From CAYJCL01 sp964370475 (lineage in GTDB: Bacteria > Bacillota_I > Bacilli_A > RF39 > UBA660): a DNA stretch of 57,599 bases. The stretch spans positions 1 through 57,599 of the forward strand of contig CAYJJI010000007.1 of assembly GCA_964370475.1 (NCBI GenBank), read 5' to 3'. A program made the position numbers and the translations under genes. Under the pieces are notes generated by a model. It worked only from the letters and a program-made list of their open reading frames with translations, did not search any database and had not been told where the DNA came from. Numbering within the stretch: position 1 is the stretch's first letter; every line of letters begins with the position of its first letter. Below are positions 1 through 7,547 of this stretch, in pieces.

Positions 1-49
1 ACCAATTGAATCAATAAAAAATTATTAAAAAAGAAATTAATTACAATGA

Positions 50-115
50 AAAGTTTATAACCCGTTTATAATACGTGCTATTTATGATTTAAGGCGAAAC
101 ATTTCGCGTTATATA
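50..115 (+). repeat. 66-bp direct repeat, copy 1
   Basis: This 66-bp element recurs at 725-790 with five substitutions, about 92 percent identity. It contains a short hairpin, GCGAA-ACAT-TTCGC, and its ends ATAAC (57-61) and GTTAT (109-113) can pair. An intrinsic terminator follows seven bases later. A TATAAT hexamer lies at 67-72. It may be the 3' untranslated part of a gene outside the window, or a small RNA. What is seen is the repeat and the hairpin; any function is inference. Confidence 0.85.
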
Positions 116-121
116 ATTAAG

Positions 122-145
122 CTAACTAGAAGTAGTTAGTTTTTT
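122..145 (+). terminator. intrinsic terminator after repeat copy 1
   Basis: Stem CTAACTA/TAGTTAG (122-128 with 133-139), four-base loop, then a T run to 145. The same stem with small changes recurs at 2692-2716, again just before a TATAAT box, so it could also act as a palindromic operator. Confidence 0.7.
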
Positions 146-149
146 AGTG

Positions 150-155
150 TATAAT
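150..155 (+). promoter_or_regulatory. -10 box of the gene at 177
   Basis: TATAAT sits five bases after the preceding T run and about 20 bases before the ribosome binding site AGAAAGAAGG. No good -35 is seen; the -35 position would fall inside the preceding palindrome. Confidence 0.5.
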
Positions 156-176
156 ACTCGCATAGAAAGAAGGCAT

Positions 177-704
177 ATGAAAATGAATAGCGAATATATT
201 CAAATTAAAAGACATTTAACTGTTTACGACTATAATTTTAATGACGTGGATATTGATTTCGTTACTTATGTTCCAATGAGTGAATATAGAATTTCAAATA
301 AAGGCTATTTATTTTTGGATAATTTACAAATTTGCAGAGGAATATTTTTGTGGTCACCTATATTTAGTTTTGTTGCACATATAAGACCGGTAGATGGTGA
401 CAAAAGTTTTTTTATAGATGAAAATAGTGATTTAAAATGTTCGGTTATAAATGAATTAAGAAACATTTTACTATATTTTAATACCAATAATGATAATAAT
501 ATTAAATTAGGTATATTTATAGGATGCTCGCCCTTAGAAGAAACAAATAAATATATTAGGTGCATCAATCAAGAAATTGATAAATTGCTAAAAGATTTTA
601 GTGATTTAAATATTTATAAATGCGATGATAATCATGAAATGACTTTTATATTAAACTGTGAAAATGGAGATATTATCTTACCAAAATTACGTAAATTAAA
701 ATAA
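177..704 (+). CDS. hypothetical protein, 175 aa, bracketed by direct repeats
   Basis: Not recognised. A GTG at 147 would extend the frame, but it overlaps the -10 box, so the ATG at 177 behind AGAAAGAAGG is preferred; the ATG at 183 is also possible. The protein is soluble, with no signal peptide or membrane segment. A Cys (in ICRG) followed 15 residues later by a His (in VAHI), and a C-terminal stretch ending in a hydrophobic strand and ENGD, faintly recall the Cys-His layout of CheD-type deamidases. This is only a visual impression and I do not assign it. The gene lies between two copies of a 66-bp repeat and ends about 20 bases before copy 2, so repeat, gene, repeat looks like a cassette or a unit of a tandem array. 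Confidence 0.75.
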   Translation: MKMNSEYIQIKRHLTVYDYNFNDVDIDFVTYVPMSEYRISNKGYLFLDNLQICRGIFLWSPIFSFVAHIRPVDGDKSFFIDENSDLKCSVINELRNILLYFNTNNDNNIKLGIFIGCSPLEETNKYIRCINQEIDKLLKDFSDLNIYKCDDNHEMTFILNCENGDIILPKLRKLK

Positions 705-724
705 GTGAAAATAACTTCAAAATA

Positions 725-790
725 AAAGTTCATAACCCTTTTATAACACGTGCCATTTATGATTTAAGGTGAAACATTTCGCGTTATATA
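725..790 (+). repeat. 66-bp direct repeat, copy 2
   Basis: Second copy of the element at 50-115. The small hairpin is kept by a G-U pair (GTGAA with TTCGC), and the end pairing ATAAC/GTTAT is also kept. A different intrinsic terminator starts at the next base. No gene lies downstream on the same strand, so this copy cannot be a 5' regulator of a downstream gene. It is either a 3' UTR element of the gene at 177 or an independent RNA. Confidence 0.85.
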
Positions 791-824
791 AAAAAGTCTA
801 CACATGAGTTGTGTAGACTTTTTT
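791..824. terminator. bidirectional intrinsic terminator
   Basis: Stem GTCTACAC/GTGTAGAC (796-803 with 811-818), with A run before and T run after. It serves repeat copy 2 and the gene at 177 on the plus strand, and the HD-domain gene ending at 828 on the minus strand. Confidence 0.9.
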
Positions 825-827
825 GTT

Positions 828-1913
828 TTATTTATTATCTTTTTTTATACCTCTTTTTTTAACATATTGACTAACATTTCTGAAATTATCGTCATATGGA
901 TATCTGTCTAAACCAAATTGCATCCACATATTAGACCAAGAACCTTCTTGTTCTAATAATTCTTGTACTTTAGGATCTTGAAATGATAGATTATCTTCTT
1001 GATTATTTAAATCAACTGTTCCTTCTTCATCATACATTTTACATTGTAAATCGCACTCTAATTTATCACATTGATATACAAAGTTTGCAGTAGGTGTTTT
1101 TCTTGCTTCGAATTCATCGTAAAGACTCATTATTTCTTTTTCAATTAATAAACCACCTAATATTTTTGATACTGCTTCTCTTTCTTTTTTAGCTTTAGTA
1201 TCTTTATCTATATCCCATACTGTTAAATCACCGATAACAATTTTTCCTAATTCATGGATAGCTATCATCATACAAGCCTTTGCAATATCCACGTGTAGAT
1301 ATGATCTTGAAAATTGTGAATACATAGCTAAAGCTAACATTTGCATACCATATATATGTTCTGCAACGCTTTCGACTCTTTCTCTTTCAACATTCCAGTT
1401 TTTCCAACCACTTCTTACAACATTCTTTAATTTATTACATAAAGAATAAAATTGCACTATGCTTTCTATACTTCTAGCATCAGCAAGTTGTCTATAATTT
1501 TTAATAGCGTTAATTTTAATTATATCTTCTTCATCTAATGAAACATATTTAATACAACCATTATATATATTTTTAAATTCATCTTCGTTTAATTTAGGAC
1601 TTTTTTCAATGTGCTTCTCAATATCTTTATACCCACCCTCAAAACTAAAAACTTTTAAAAGCTCTCCAACTGTTATTGGCACTCCTGATTGATGTGAATA
1701 ATATTGATTCTTTCTATTATCACTTTGTTCTATCACTCTTTTATGAATACTAAAACATTTATACATTGTTGTATTGTATTCGATAGGTAAATCTGTTCTT
1801 ACTTTAATACTATTTGCTTTCATTCTATCTAACAATATAATTTCATCCAAATTCATTTCAAATAATTCATAAAATCCTATTGCTTGCGCAGAATATTTTC
1901 CAACTCTATACAT
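828..1913 (-). CDS. HD-domain (YfbR/HDDC2-like) protein with altered active site
   Basis: 361 aa. The C-terminal half (about 175-325) has the layout of the YfbR/HDDC2 5'-deoxynucleotidase HD family: VAEH for the first His, then AIHELGKIVIGD where the family has HDxxExxxGD, then CDKLE for the distal Asp. Here the HD doublet is HE and the family catalytic Glu is Lys, so metal binding or catalysis may be changed or lost. The N-terminal ~170 residues, which I do not recognise, are an extension beyond the roughly 200-residue family core. The start ATG at 1911-1913 has AGGAGG behind it and a good promoter upstream. It is a single gene, ending at a shared terminator. Substrate unknown. Confidence 0.8.
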   Translation of the reverse strand: MYRVGKYSAQAIGFYELFEMNLDEIILLDRMKANSIKVRTDLPIEYNTTMYKCFSIHKRVIEQSDNRKNQYYSHQSGVPITVGELLKVFSFEGGYKDIEKHIEKSPKLNEDEFKNIYNGCIKYVSLDEEDIIKINAIKNYRQLADARSIESIVQFYSLCNKLKNVVRSGWKNWNVERERVESVAEHIYGMQMLALAMYSQFSRSYLHVDIAKACMMIAIHELGKIVIGDLTVWDIDKDTKAKKEREAVSKILGGLLIEKEIMSLYDEFEARKTPTANFVYQCDKLECDLQCKMYDEEGTVDLNNQEDNLSFQDPKVQELLEQEGSWSNMWMQFGLDRYPYDDNFRNVSQYVKKRGIKKDNK

Positions 1914-1933
1914 AAATTCCTCCTATTTAATAT

Positions 1934-1962
1934 ATCATACTCTTTATTTTATATTTATTCAA
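1934..1962 (-). promoter_or_regulatory. promoter of the HD-domain gene
   Basis: Minus strand TTGAAT (1957-1962), 17-bp spacer, TATGAT (1934-1939), about 20 bases before the start codon. Confidence 0.7.
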
Positions 1963-2124
1963 GTTATATATTTTAATGAAATTATATGACGATATCCATA
2001 ATAATGAGTATTATTTGAAATATATATAAGTTAAATTTTTTAGATATAATGACTTTGTTTAATTTTTAGTTATATAATTTTTAATACAATATTTATTTGT
2101 TAAATCAACAATAAGTAAGAATTA

Positions 2125-2152
2125 TTGATTTTGATTGAAAGTAAAGTATAAT
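2125..2152 (+). promoter_or_regulatory. promoter of the gene at 2170
   Basis: TTGATT (2125-2130), 16-bp spacer, TATAAT (2147-2152). The AGGAGG ribosome binding site follows at 2160-2165, giving a very short leader. Confidence 0.6.
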
Positions 2153-2169
2153 GTTAATAGGAGGATTAT

Positions 2170-2658
2170 ATGAAGAACGAGGTTAGTGGTTATCCACAAA
2201 AATATTCTTTAATGCCTGTTATAAAACAAGTGGGGTGGACTAGAAGACCTGGATGGGAATGTGAAAGAGATATGCAAGTTGTTGCATACGTTGCTATGGA
2301 GTGTTATTTGCTACAAGAGGTTATTAATTATAATGGTAATGGGACTAGTGCAGTAAAATATCTAGTGGTATTTGCAAAATCTCCGGAAGATTTTTCTACT
2401 GAAGTTTATCCTGGAAAAATGATTTATGGAGTTAATACAACTGGTGAGTACGTTAACTACGTTTGTGATACTTTAGAAGAAGCTATGGTTTTAGAAAGAA
2501 TTGAAAATGATAAAATCGTTGAAGAAGCTGGAATGTATGCTAGTGCTTCTGAGAGACAAGATTTAAAAAATGATGCTATTAAAACGATTGCGGAATATGT
2601 TGATGTTGCAGCTGAGAGGAGATTGAAACCAAAGGTTTCAGATGTTGTTTATATTTAA
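2170..2658 (+). CDS. hypothetical protein, 162 aa
   Basis: Not recognised. The start is fixed by AGGAGG seven bases upstream. The protein is soluble, without signal peptide, and Trp/Tyr-rich in its first third, with a Glu/Asp/Ala-rich helical C-terminal third (about 105-155). It appears monocistronic: its own promoter lies at 2125 and a terminator/promoter module follows at 2692. No neighbour suggests a function. Confidence 0.75.
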   Translation: MKNEVSGYPQKYSLMPVIKQVGWTRRPGWECERDMQVVAYVAMECYLLQEVINYNGNGTSAVKYLVVFAKSPEDFSTEVYPGKMIYGVNTTGEYVNYVCDTLEEAMVLERIENDKIVEEAGMYASASERQDLKNDAIKTIAEYVDVAAERRLKPKVSDVVYI

Positions 2659-2691
2659 ATTGTTTAAATTAATTCTTTTATTTTTAAGATT

Positions 2692-2727
2692 AACTAACTA
2701 GAAATAGTTAGTTTTCTATTGTATAAT
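2692..2727 (+). promoter_or_regulatory. terminator-like palindrome plus -10 box, twin of 122-155
   Basis: AACTAACTA/TAGTTAGTT with a GAAA loop (2692-2713), then TTTTCT, then TATAATAC from 2722. The whole module is nearly the same as the one at 122-157 in front of a different gene. As a terminator it would end the gene at 2170. As an operator it would control the gene at 2749. Confidence 0.6.
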
Positions 2728-2748
2728 ACATTTAGAGAGTAGGTAATT

Positions 2749-3474
2749 ATGAAGAAAACTGAAGACTTTGTTGATGAGTTATATAGACTTGAATCTATTA
2801 CGGATCCGTATCAAAAAATCATAGTACAAGAAAGAATTGATGTTTTAAGAACAATCATTTCACTTAGAAATTCTAAATATGAATTGTTAACTTCAAATGA
2901 TTGTGATCATAGTCAACATGGCTTATCAAATAAACCGTTATTATATTCTGGTTATTATGTGAATTATGATCATAAGTCTGAAATTATATACAAATTAGGT
3001 TGTCTAGTATGTGGTGATTGGATGTTAGAATGTCCAAAGTCTCAAGTGGATTTAAATAATTTAATTGGTTTTAAAGGTTCTTTAAAAGATGAATATAATG
3101 ATATTTATACTGTTGAAAAAATTAAAATTATTTCAACTGACTTTCATAATTTAATAAGTAATGGTTGTTCTTGTGAAGAAGCTATTAGTCTTTTAAAAGC
3201 TAAATATGAAATTAATAATTTGCCTCAATACGATTGTAACGAAGAAAGGTCGTTAAATGAAGTTATAGATAGCATTATTGAAGTTGAATATGCTGAATCT
3301 AAGTCGTATTTGGATTATCAACTTGATAAAATTTCTTATTTAAAAAAAGCTTTAAACAGTGGTGAAATATCTGATGTTGAAAAAGAATTAATTGTAAATA
3401 AAATGAATAAGTTAGGTATTGATATTCAAAGTATAGAGTTAGAGTTTAAAAGAGTTTTTATTAATAATAATTAA
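2749..3474 (+). CDS. hypothetical protein with CxxC motif, 241 aa
   Basis: Not recognised. It starts with charged helical sequence. A Cys/His segment (about 48-55, CDHSQH) and GCLVCGDW (about 84-91) could together make a zinc-ribbon-like site. The region 145-200 has more Cys (GCSCEE) and the C-terminus is helical. It is soluble with no signal peptide. Its upstream control module copies that of the gene at 177, so the two may be co-regulated. Confidence 0.75.
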   Translation: MKKTEDFVDELYRLESITDPYQKIIVQERIDVLRTIISLRNSKYELLTSNDCDHSQHGLSNKPLLYSGYYVNYDHKSEIIYKLGCLVCGDWMLECPKSQVDLNNLIGFKGSLKDEYNDIYTVEKIKIISTDFHNLISNGCSCEEAISLLKAKYEINNLPQYDCNEERSLNEVIDSIIEVEYAESKSYLDYQLDKISYLKKALNSGEISDVEKELIVNKMNKLGIDIQSIELEFKRVFINNN

Positions 3475-3516
3475 ACTATTCTTGATGTTTTATGAAATTT
3501 GAAAGTGGAGGTATTT

Positions 3517-3822
3517 ATGAAAGAGTCTTATTTTGATGGAGGTTTATTTCAGTTAATTGGATGGAATATTTTAGGTTTTATTATTATTGTTCTTACTTTG
3601 GGTATTTGTACGCCTTGGGCTATTTGTATGCAATATAATTGGAAAATTAAACATACCGTAATAGAAGGCAAAAGGCTAAAATTTACAGGAAGTGCTATTG
3701 GCTTGTTTGGCAGTTGGATAAAATGGTTTATCTTGATTATACTTACTTTGGGAATTTATTCTTTTTGGGTTGGAATAGCTTTAGAGAAATGGAAAACTAA
3801 ACATACACATTTTATTAATTAG
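3517..3822 (+). CDS. DUF898 (YjgN-type) small membrane protein
   Basis: 101 aa. It has the DUF898 pattern: DGGLFQLIGW, a hydrophobic segment ending in TLGICTPWA, then KIKHTVIEGKRLKFTG and a second copy of the same layout (LFGSWIKWF, TLGIYSFW, WKTKHT), making two membrane-associated repeats. The start ATG at 3517 is chosen over a GTG at 3499 because GTGGAGG lies just before it. Function of the family is unknown. It ends at the bidirectional terminator shared with metK. Confidence 0.85.
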   Translation: MKESYFDGGLFQLIGWNILGFIIIVLTLGICTPWAICMQYNWKIKHTVIEGKRLKFTGSAIGLFGSWIKWFILIILTLGIYSFWVGIALEKWKTKHTHFIN

Positions 3823-3837
3823 TAGACTATTTTTAAA

Positions 3838-3866
3838 ATTAAAACATCACTCTGTGATGTTTTTTC
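3838..3866. terminator. bidirectional terminator between DUF898 gene and metK
   Basis: Stem ACATCAC/GTGATGT (3844-3850 with 3854-3860), A run on one side and T run on the other. The TGA stop of metK (3847-3849 on minus) lies inside the stem. Confidence 0.85.
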
Positions 3867-4959
3867 TTTGTATTATTTTTTCCCATGGTAGGTTAAGGTC
3901 GTTTCTGCCAAAATGACCGTATGCTGCTGTTTGATAATATATTGGTTTTTTTAGATTTAATTCTGTAATTATATTATCTACGCTAAAGTCGAAATTTTTA
4001 TTTACGTATTCGTATATTTCTTCAATACTTTTTAAATTAGTTTCAAATGTTTCTATGTAGATAGACAATGGTTTTAACATTCCGATAGCATAGCTTATTT
4101 CGATTTCACATTTTTTTGCTAGTTTATTCGCTACTATATTTTTTGCTACATATCTAGCATAATAGGCACCGGATCTATCTACTTTTGATGGGTCTTTACT
4201 TGATAAGCATCCTCCACCAATTCTTCCTGCACCTCCGTAGGTATCTACTACAATTTTTCTTCCTGTAGTTCCTGAATCACCAAAAGATCCTCCTACTATG
4301 AATGATCCTGATGTATTTATTAATATTTTTGTATTATCATCTAATAAGTCTTTTGGAATTATATTTTTTATTACATTTTCTATTAGGTGTTTTTTTATTT
4401 CTTCTTGAGTGACATCTTTATCATGTTGTGTTGATATAACTATAGTATCAATTCTTTTTGGTGTGTTGTTTTCGTATTCTACCGTTACTTGTGTTTTTCC
4501 ATCTGGTTTTAAAAATGTGTTTTTGTTTTCTTTTCTTACTTTTGTTAATCTTTCTGCTAACTTATTAGCTAATGTTATTGGTAGTGGCATTAGTTCTTCT
4601 GTTTCGTCACAGGCGTATCCAAACATGATTCCTTGGTCACCTGCCATTGTTTTATCTTTAACTACTGCATTGTTAATTTCTGTTGATTGTTTGTTAACTT
4701 TTATTATTACATTGTATTTTTCGGTATATCCTATTTCTTTTATTACTTCTAAAGCTAACTTTTCATAATCTAGTTTTGCTAATGTACTTGCTTCTCCGTA
4801 TATTAGTATTAAGTCATCTTTTATTGTTGCTTCAACAGCCATTTTACTATCTTTGTCTTGTCTAAGGGCTTCATCTAAAATATAATCTGATATTTTGTCA
4901 CAGATTTTATCTGGATGTCCTTCTGTTACTGATTCACTTGTAAAATAATATTTTTTCAT
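3847..4959 (-). CDS. metK: S-adenosylmethionine synthetase
   Basis: 370 aa, somewhat shorter than the usual ~395. It makes SAM from methionine and ATP in the cytosol. Family signatures are clear: an N-terminal GHPDKICD ATP site, MAGDQGIMFGY in the middle, and GGGCLSSKDPSKVDRSGAY (usually GGGAFSGKDP). The start ATG at 4957-4959 is chosen because GGAGGAG precedes it; an upstream in-frame codon at 5028 lies inside the riboswitch terminator region. It is controlled by the SAM riboswitch in its leader, a direct product-feedback loop. The stop is TGA, one of three in the window. Confidence 0.97.
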   Translation of the reverse strand: MKKYYFTSESVTEGHPDKICDKISDYILDEALRQDKDSKMAVEATIKDDLILIYGEASTLAKLDYEKLALEVIKEIGYTEKYNVIIKVNKQSTEINNAVVKDKTMAGDQGIMFGYACDETEELMPLPITLANKLAERLTKVRKENKNTFLKPDGKTQVTVEYENNTPKRIDTIVISTQHDKDVTQEEIKKHLIENVIKNIIPKDLLDDNTKILINTSGSFIVGGSFGDSGTTGRKIVVDTYGGAGRIGGGCLSSKDPSKVDRSGAYYARYVAKNIVANKLAKKCEIEISYAIGMLKPLSIYIETFETNLKSIEEIYEYVNKNFDFSVDNIITELNLKKPIYYQTAAYGHFGRNDLNLPWEKIIQRKNITE

Positions 4960-4984
4960 TTTTCTCCTCCAGTAATTTATTCGT

Positions 4985-5011
4985 AAAAAAAGACTCTGAA
5001 TGAGTCTTTTT
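4985..5011 (-). terminator. riboswitch-controlled terminator of metK
   Basis: Minus strand AAAGACTC/GAGTCTTT hairpin with an ATTCA loop and T7 tail. Its 5' arm plus loop contains CTCATTCA (4997-5004), which is exactly complementary to the 3' strand of the riboswitch P1 helix, so the two structures exclude each other. Confidence 0.9.
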
Positions 5012-5023
5012 GCCTTTTTACAT

Positions 5024-5110
5024 CTCATTCATTGATATTAGCATTACCACCTTGCATTTGCAGGTTGGTATGAGTTCATAGAGCTAATTCTCTCCCTCAT
5101 TCTGAATAAA
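5024..5110 (-). ncRNA. SAM riboswitch (S-box leader) of metK
   Basis: On the minus strand the leader carries S-box features in order: GAGGGAGAG, GCTCTATGAAC, CCAACC, AAGGTGG, GCTAATATC. P1 is TTATTCA (5103-5109) paired with TGAATGA (5025-5031). The P1 3' strand TGAATGAG (5024-5031) is the exact reverse complement of CTCATTCA in the terminator. Known S-box logic then applies: SAM stabilises P1, freeing the terminator to form and shut off metK; without SAM the antiterminator forms. The family call rests on motif reading, not a covariance search. Confidence 0.9.
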
Positions 5111-5120
5111 TTACATCTTA

Positions 5121-5149
5121 AGTATATAATAATTATTTTATTTATTCAA
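5121..5149 (-). promoter_or_regulatory. promoter of the metK leader
   Basis: Minus strand TTGAAT (5144-5149), 17-bp spacer, TATACT (5121-5126). Transcription would start just before the riboswitch P1 helix. Confidence 0.75.
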
Positions 5150-5236
5150 CTATTAACTTTTATTTATCTATATATTTTTTAGATTACTTAAGGTATACTA
5201 GTTATATGAATTTAATTTAGAATATGAGGACTGAAT

Positions 5237-6583
5237 ATGAAGGAAGATAAATTAGACTATGGAACTAGTCCAATTAGAAAAATAATATTATCCTTAGCCA
5301 TTCCAAGCATTATTACTATGATAGTGTCTACTATTAATATGGTTATTGATGGGTATTTTACTGGTAATTACTTGGGTAGTGATGCTTTAGCTGCAGTTAA
5401 CTTGGTTATGCCTATTACAATGGTCTTAATTGCTTTATTTGATATTATTGCTAGTGGAGCAGGAGTTAGGACATCTATTTTATTAGGAGAAAAAGAAGAC
5501 AAGAATGCTTCTTCTATTTTTACTTCAAGTGTTTTAATTGTTTTTATAACTAGTATTATTTTTTCTATATTACTATTCTTTTTTGCTGATAATATTGTTT
5601 ATGCGTTTATTGAAGATGATAATTTAGCTAAGTTGGCTTTTGATTATATAAAAGTATTTTTATATGCTTTACCAATTATTGTTCCAATGTTTGTTTTTGA
5701 CAATTTTTTATTAATACTAGGATTAGCTAAAAGAAGTATGTTTATTAATGTATTAGTATCTGTAATAAATATTGGTCTTAATTGGTTGTTTATTGGCTAT
5801 TTAGGACTTGGTATTACTTACGCTGCTTTATCTACAGTAATTAGTATGGGGATAGGTTCTTTATTATCTATATTGCCTTTTATATTTAATAAATTAAATC
5901 TTAAATTTGTTAAACCTTCTATTAAAATGAGTGAATTAAAAATGATTATTTATAATGGAAGTAGTAATTTTTTTGAAAGTATATCTGGGTCTGTAGTAGT
6001 TGTACTAATGAATGCTATTATGTTACATGTAGCAGGTGCTAATGGTGTTGCTGCGCTTTCTATATTACAATATATAGAAATGCTATTAACTCCAATAATA
6101 GTAGGTGTTATAATATCTATACAACCAGTAATTAGTTATAATTATGGTGCTGGTAAAAAGGATAGAATAAGAAAGTTGTTTAAGTATGTGGCGATTATCA
6201 CTTCAGTATTTTCTATTGTCTCAATGTTTATTATATTATTGTTTCCTGACCAATTAGTAGGGATATTTACTAAAAATGATGATCTAGAATTAATTGAAAT
6301 GGCTACTATTAGTATTATGATATATGCTCCTACATATTTATTTTCTTGGTTTAATAGTTTAGTTGGTACTTTTTTAACAGCTTTGGAAAAACCAAAGTTG
6401 TCAATTATTTTAATGATTATAGATTCTTTAATATTACCTGTTATTTTCTTTGTCTCTTTAACTTTGTTAATAGGTGTTTATGGAGTTGCTTTATCTTTTA
6501 CGGTTAGTACATCAATTACGTTTATAGTAGCTCTTTATATGTGGAGGAAAATAAGAAGAGAATTACTAAATAAAAAGGACTAA
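5237..6583 (+). CDS. MATE-family multidrug/cation exporter
   Basis: 448 aa, the usual length for MATE transporters, with about 12 membrane segments in two homologous halves. The family opening is present (GTSPIRKIILSLAIPSIITM, then a helix with DGYFTGNYLG), as is the start of the second half (about 240-300, with QPVISYNYGAGKKDR). It closely resembles MepA-type exporters, which expel drugs by Na+ or H+ antiport. Substrate cannot be told from sequence. It is transcribed divergently from metK and ends with a terminator that overlaps its stop. Confidence 0.92.
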   Translation: MKEDKLDYGTSPIRKIILSLAIPSIITMIVSTINMVIDGYFTGNYLGSDALAAVNLVMPITMVLIALFDIIASGAGVRTSILLGEKEDKNASSIFTSSVLIVFITSIIFSILLFFFADNIVYAFIEDDNLAKLAFDYIKVFLYALPIIVPMFVFDNFLLILGLAKRSMFINVLVSVINIGLNWLFIGYLGLGITYAALSTVISMGIGSLLSILPFIFNKLNLKFVKPSIKMSELKMIIYNGSSNFFESISGSVVVVLMNAIMLHVAGANGVAALSILQYIEMLLTPIIVGVIISIQPVISYNYGAGKKDRIRKLFKYVAIITSVFSIVSMFIILLFPDQLVGIFTKNDDLELIEMATISIMIYAPTYLFSWFNSLVGTFLTALEKPKLSIILMIIDSLILPVIFFVSLTLLIGVYGVALSFTVSTSITFIVALYMWRKIRRELLNKKD

Positions 6584-6604
6584 TACAATGTGTTAGTTTT
6601 TTTT
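6580..6604 (+). terminator. terminator of the MATE gene
   Basis: CTAATAC/GTGTTAG with a three-base loop and T8. The stop codon lies in the stem. A TATAAT follows within about ten bases for the next gene. Confidence 0.8.
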
Positions 6605-6641
6605 ATGATGTGTTATAATGTTGTTATAGTATGGAGGTTAT

Positions 6642-7535
6642 ATGATTAATAATTCTTTAAAAAGGTCTTTTTTATTTTTATCTTTTATTTTTGCTTTTGT
6701 ATCTTTATTTACAAATGTTTTGTCTTATACTGAAAATATGATTTTTATAAGTATGAAAGGCTTTAATATTTTTTCATTTGTTGGGGTTGTTGTTACTTCT
6801 TTAATTTTGCTTATTTTTAAAAATTTGAGAAATAATAATTTTAATTTATATTTTTTAATAAGTTTAGTACATCTTATGTTTGGTTTTATTAGTTTATTTA
6901 TTGTTTTCATTTTATATAATCCTAATGCTTATGGAGATTATAGTCTTGGAATAGGATATTATTTATCTTTGATCAGTTATGTTTCATTTATTGTTTATTT
7001 TTATGTATTAAAGAATGAAAAATCTAAGAGTGGAATATCTAAATTAATTTCTGATGAACTTGAAAATGAATTACATTTGATTTCTTTTCATGTTGTTGGA
7101 TTTAATAAATTACCTTATGATAAATTGATTTTAATAAGAAATTTTATTAATGAGAAAAATATTACATTATCTTATATTGTTAATTATGATGAAGAAAAAG
7201 TTGATTTGAAAGATAGTAATGATTTAGAATTTTTTGATGTTGTTTATAGTTATGATGAGATAGAAGATATTAGTTATGAAAGTGATGTTACTGTTGGTAC
7301 TAGGCTTTCTGTTAATAAAAGTATAGCTGCTAATTTATTGTTTTCTCATTCTGTAATGTCTGCTAATCCTGTTGGTATTACTTTATCTATGGGTATGAAA
7401 GATAATTCTACTAATGATACTATAGCAACTTTTGATATGGTTTATGAAGTAACTATTTTAATGAAATCTGGAGATAAGTTTTTGTTTAAGACTTATGATA
7501 ATCCTGATAAGTTTATTAATACTATTAAATATTAG
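6642..7535 (+). CDS. hypothetical membrane protein, 297 aa
   Basis: Not recognised. Four hydrophobic helices (about 9-28, 42-60, 68-92, 100-122) are followed by a cytosolic or external domain (about 130-297) with alternating strands, including a Gly/Ser/Met-rich part near 250-270. A ribosome binding site TGGAGG sits at the proper distance. It is followed after 12 bases by the EFR1 gene, so the two probably form one transcript. The C-terminal domain could be a ligand-binding or PH-like fold, but this is a guess. Confidence 0.75.
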   Translation: MINNSLKRSFLFLSFIFAFVSLFTNVLSYTENMIFISMKGFNIFSFVGVVVTSLILLIFKNLRNNNFNLYFLISLVHLMFGFISLFIVFILYNPNAYGDYSLGIGYYLSLISYVSFIVYFYVLKNEKSKSGISKLISDELENELHLISFHVVGFNKLPYDKLILIRNFINEKNITLSYIVNYDEEKVDLKDSNDLEFFDVVYSYDEIEDISYESDVTVGTRLSVNKSIAANLLFSHSVMSANPVGITLSMGMKDNSTNDTIATFDMVYEVTILMKSGDKFLFKTYDNPDKFINTIKY

Positions 7536-7547
7536 ATGGAGTAGTTT

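Noticed and set aside
50..115. Integron attC site or rho-type recombination site
   Set aside because: End repeats ATAAC/GTTAT are suggestive, but the GTTRRRY core does not match and no integrase is seen; kept only as an open repeat finding.
305..568. Minus-strand ORF inside the gene at 177
   Set aside because: No ribosome binding site and low-complexity antisense composition.
4409..4768. Plus-strand ORF inside metK
   Set aside because: Shadow of a conserved gene; no ribosome site.
3847..4959. TGA read as Trp, extending metK
   Set aside because: The reading past TGA enters the terminator, the protein already reaches its family end, and two more genes stop properly at TGA.
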